Under the pieces are notes generated by a model. The model made no database searches. It was given only the letters and a program-made list of their open reading frames with translations, and was not told the origin of the DNA. Below are positions 33,108-34,663 of a stretch of 34,663 bases of DNA, piece by piece. Origin of the DNA: Methanobacteriota archaeon (GTDB taxonomy: Archaea > Thermoplasmatota > Thermoplasmata > RBG-16-68-12); contig VBML01000055.1 in NCBI GenBank assembly GCA_005878915.1, forward strand, positions 1 through 34,663. Reading direction: 5' to 3'. How positions within the stretch are numbered: the stretch's first letter is position 1; every line of letters starts with the position of its first letter. The translations under genes and the position numbers were made by a program.

Positions 33108-33851
33108 GTGCCCGGTCCCGTGGCGGTGGACTACTCCCGTCTCGCCTCGACGTACGACCGCGTCCGGTCCTCCCCGCGGGAGGTGCAGGAATTCTGGCTC
33201 CCCGCATTGACGCGGCTGGCGGACGTCCCCGAGGGGTCCCTCGTCCTCGACGTCGGATGCGGGACCGGCCGCATCTCGGTGCCCCTCTCGGAGCGGCATC
33301 GCGTCGTCGGGGTCGACGCCTCTCGCGAGATGCTCGACGTCGCCCGCTCGAAAGGGAGCCCAGCTCGGTTTCTTCTCGGAGACGCGGCCCGCCTCCCCTT
33401 CCCCGGCGGGCGATTTAGCGTGGCCCTGGCGGTATTGGTGCTCCACCTCCTCCCGGACTTCCGCTCCGCCGTGGGCGAGATGAGCCGGGTGGCCGCGCGG
33501 GCCATCGTCGCGACGGTCGACATCCGCCGGCGGGAGACGCACGCGATCGACAAGGCGTTTCCGTCCCTCCAGGGAATCGACGCATCGCGGTTCCCGCGAA
33601 TCCCCGCCATCGAACAGGCGTTCCGGGCGGCGGGTTGTCGGAGCGTGGAGCGGCACGATGCAACCCGTCGCGTCGAAGCATCGACGGAGGAATTCCTCGA
33701 CCGCGTGCGGGGGAAGTACCTCTCAACCCTCTCCCTCCTCCCGCCCGGAGAGTTCGAGCGGGGGCTCGCGTGGCTCGAGGAGGAACTCCCGCGGCGGGGC
33801 CCTCGATACACGTATTCACACACGGTCACGTTCGTAGTCGCTTCAACATGA
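33108..33851 (+). CDS. Class I SAM-dependent methyltransferase
   Basis: VDYSRLASTYDRVR...VLDVGCGTGRISVPLSERHRVVGVDASREMLDVARSKG...LPFPGGRFSVALAVLVLHLL. Confidence 0.92.
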   Translation: MPGPVAVDYSRLASTYDRVRSSPREVQEFWLPALTRLADVPEGSLVLDVGCGTGRISVPLSERHRVVGVDASREMLDVARSKGSPARFLLGDAARLPFPGGRFSVALAVLVLHLLPDFRSAVGEMSRVAARAIVATVDIRRRETHAIDKAFPSLQGIDASRFPRIPAIEQAFRAAGCRSVERHDATRRVEASTEEFLDRVRGKYLSTLSLLPPGEFERGLAWLEEELPRRGPRYTYSHTVTFVVAST

Positions 33852-34335
33852 ATTCAATGGTCGGCGTGCAACGCCGGCAGAAGGAGCGGGTCTTCCGGTC
33901 AACAGCGTCCACCGAGTTCGAGAACGACATCACGCACTCGCGGTTCGGGCAGTTGTCCGCGCCGAGGGTGTGGCCGAGCTCGTGGATCGCCTCCTTCGCG
34001 ATTCTCTCCCGAGTCTTTCCGAGGTCCGGGCTCTCGAGATGGGCGATCGACATCACCGCAGGCCCGCTGTAGATGCGCCCGACCCCGAAGACGAAGTTGT
34101 ACGTGCCCGTGTACAGGTCCCCCGCCGTGACGCCGAGGACGCGGTCTCCCGCATCGGAGGCGAGGGACTCGAGGATGGGTTCCGCGCGATACTGCTTGCG
34201 TTTCTCATCGAACCAGTCAGAGTTCAGATCCTTGGATTCCAGGAGTGTCGCGTCGCCCAGGTCCTTCAGGTCTTCGACGAGGTCCTCGAGGACATCCCAC
34301 GGCACGTCGCCGAGGGGCCGGATCGAGATCCTCAC
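33826..34335 (-). CDS. amzA: Archaemetzincin (zinc metalloprotease)
   Basis: AIHELGHTLGADNCPNRECVMSFSNSVDAVDRKTRSFCRRC matches the archaemetzincin HExxHxxGx3CxnCxMxFSNS...CxxC signature. Confidence 0.95.
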   Translation of the reverse strand: MRISIRPLGDVPWDVLEDLVEDLKDLGDATLLESKDLNSDWFDEKRKQYRAEPILESLASDAGDRVLGVTAGDLYTGTYNFVFGVGRIYSGPAVMSIAHLESPDLGKTRERIAKEAIHELGHTLGADNCPNRECVMSFSNSVDAVDRKTRSFCRRCTPTIEFMLKRLRT

Positions 34336-34663
34336 CCCTTCACGACCCCGAGGGGGACCATGCGGGCGACGATCTTCGTGAGGCCGGCGCCCTCCGCGAC
34401 GCGGACGACGTGCTCCACGTCCTTGTACGCGCCGGGGGCCTCCTCGACGATCCCCGCCTTCGAGGCCGCGTGGAGATAGATCCCTTTGTCGCTGAGGGCC
34501 TTCACGACTTCATTCGGGCGGAACATGCGTTCCGCGGCCTTGCGGGACATCTGGCGGCCCGCTCCGTGGCACGAGGAGCCGAAGGACCGCTCCATCGCGG
34601 TCGGGAGGCCGACGAGGACGAACGAGCACGTGCCCATGTCCCCGGGGATCAGGACGGGCTGGC
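34332..34663 (-). CDS. rtcB: RtcB RNA ligase, C-terminal part (5' end outside window)
   Basis: QPVLIPGDMGTCSFVLVG...SFGSSCHGAGRQMSRKAAERMF...YKDVEHVVRVAEGAGLTKIVARMVPLGVVKG. Confidence 0.93.
   Translation of the reverse strand, partial: QPVLIPGDMGTCSFVLVGLPTAMERSFGSSCHGAGRQMSRKAAERMFRPNEVVKALSDKGIYLHAASKAGIVEEAPGAYKDVEHVVRVAEGAGLTKIVARMVPLGVVKG

Noticed and set aside
34332-34663. Possible intein in rtcB
   Set aside because: RtcB can host inteins, but the visible C-terminal part is continuous; the rest lies outside the window.

Overview
The window is 34.7 kb of high-GC archaeal DNA. TATA-like promoters, NAC, ABCE1/Rli1, archaemetzincin, RtcB and an archaeal tRNA-Val support this, and the style resembles Thermoplasmata, although lineage is inferred. 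Housekeeping genes include NAC (partial), ABCE1, VapBC, DedA, dihydroorotase, AMMECR1, CBS, V4R and roadblock proteins, tRNA-Val(TAC), a metallophosphoesterase, Nnr, a CAX antiporter, an MFS transporter, MTH1187, a methyltransferase, archaemetzincin and RtcB (partial). The most striking observations are: (1) an intein with a LAGLIDADG endonuclease inside the second 4Fe-4S motif of ABCE1; (2) a complete peptide-type ABC transporter operon (16.6-26.2 kb) in which every subunit carries an extra domain, including a PQQ/WD-like beta-propeller inside permease C, a large extracellular insertion in permease B, a helical insertion in one ATPase, and a RING/PHD-like zinc cross-brace at the C-terminus of the other; (3) a tightly coupled cassette built around a polytopic membrane protein with two AAA+ domains; (4) five copies of a 20-bp dyad (TTCTC-N10-GAGAA, one half-site variant) flanking an orphan ~98-aa ORF; (5) an exact 295-bp-period tandem duplication across the AMMECR1/pyrC junction that creates an in-frame chimeric ORF. 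All calls come from reading the sequence and supplied ORFs. No database search was run, so novelty statements are provisional.
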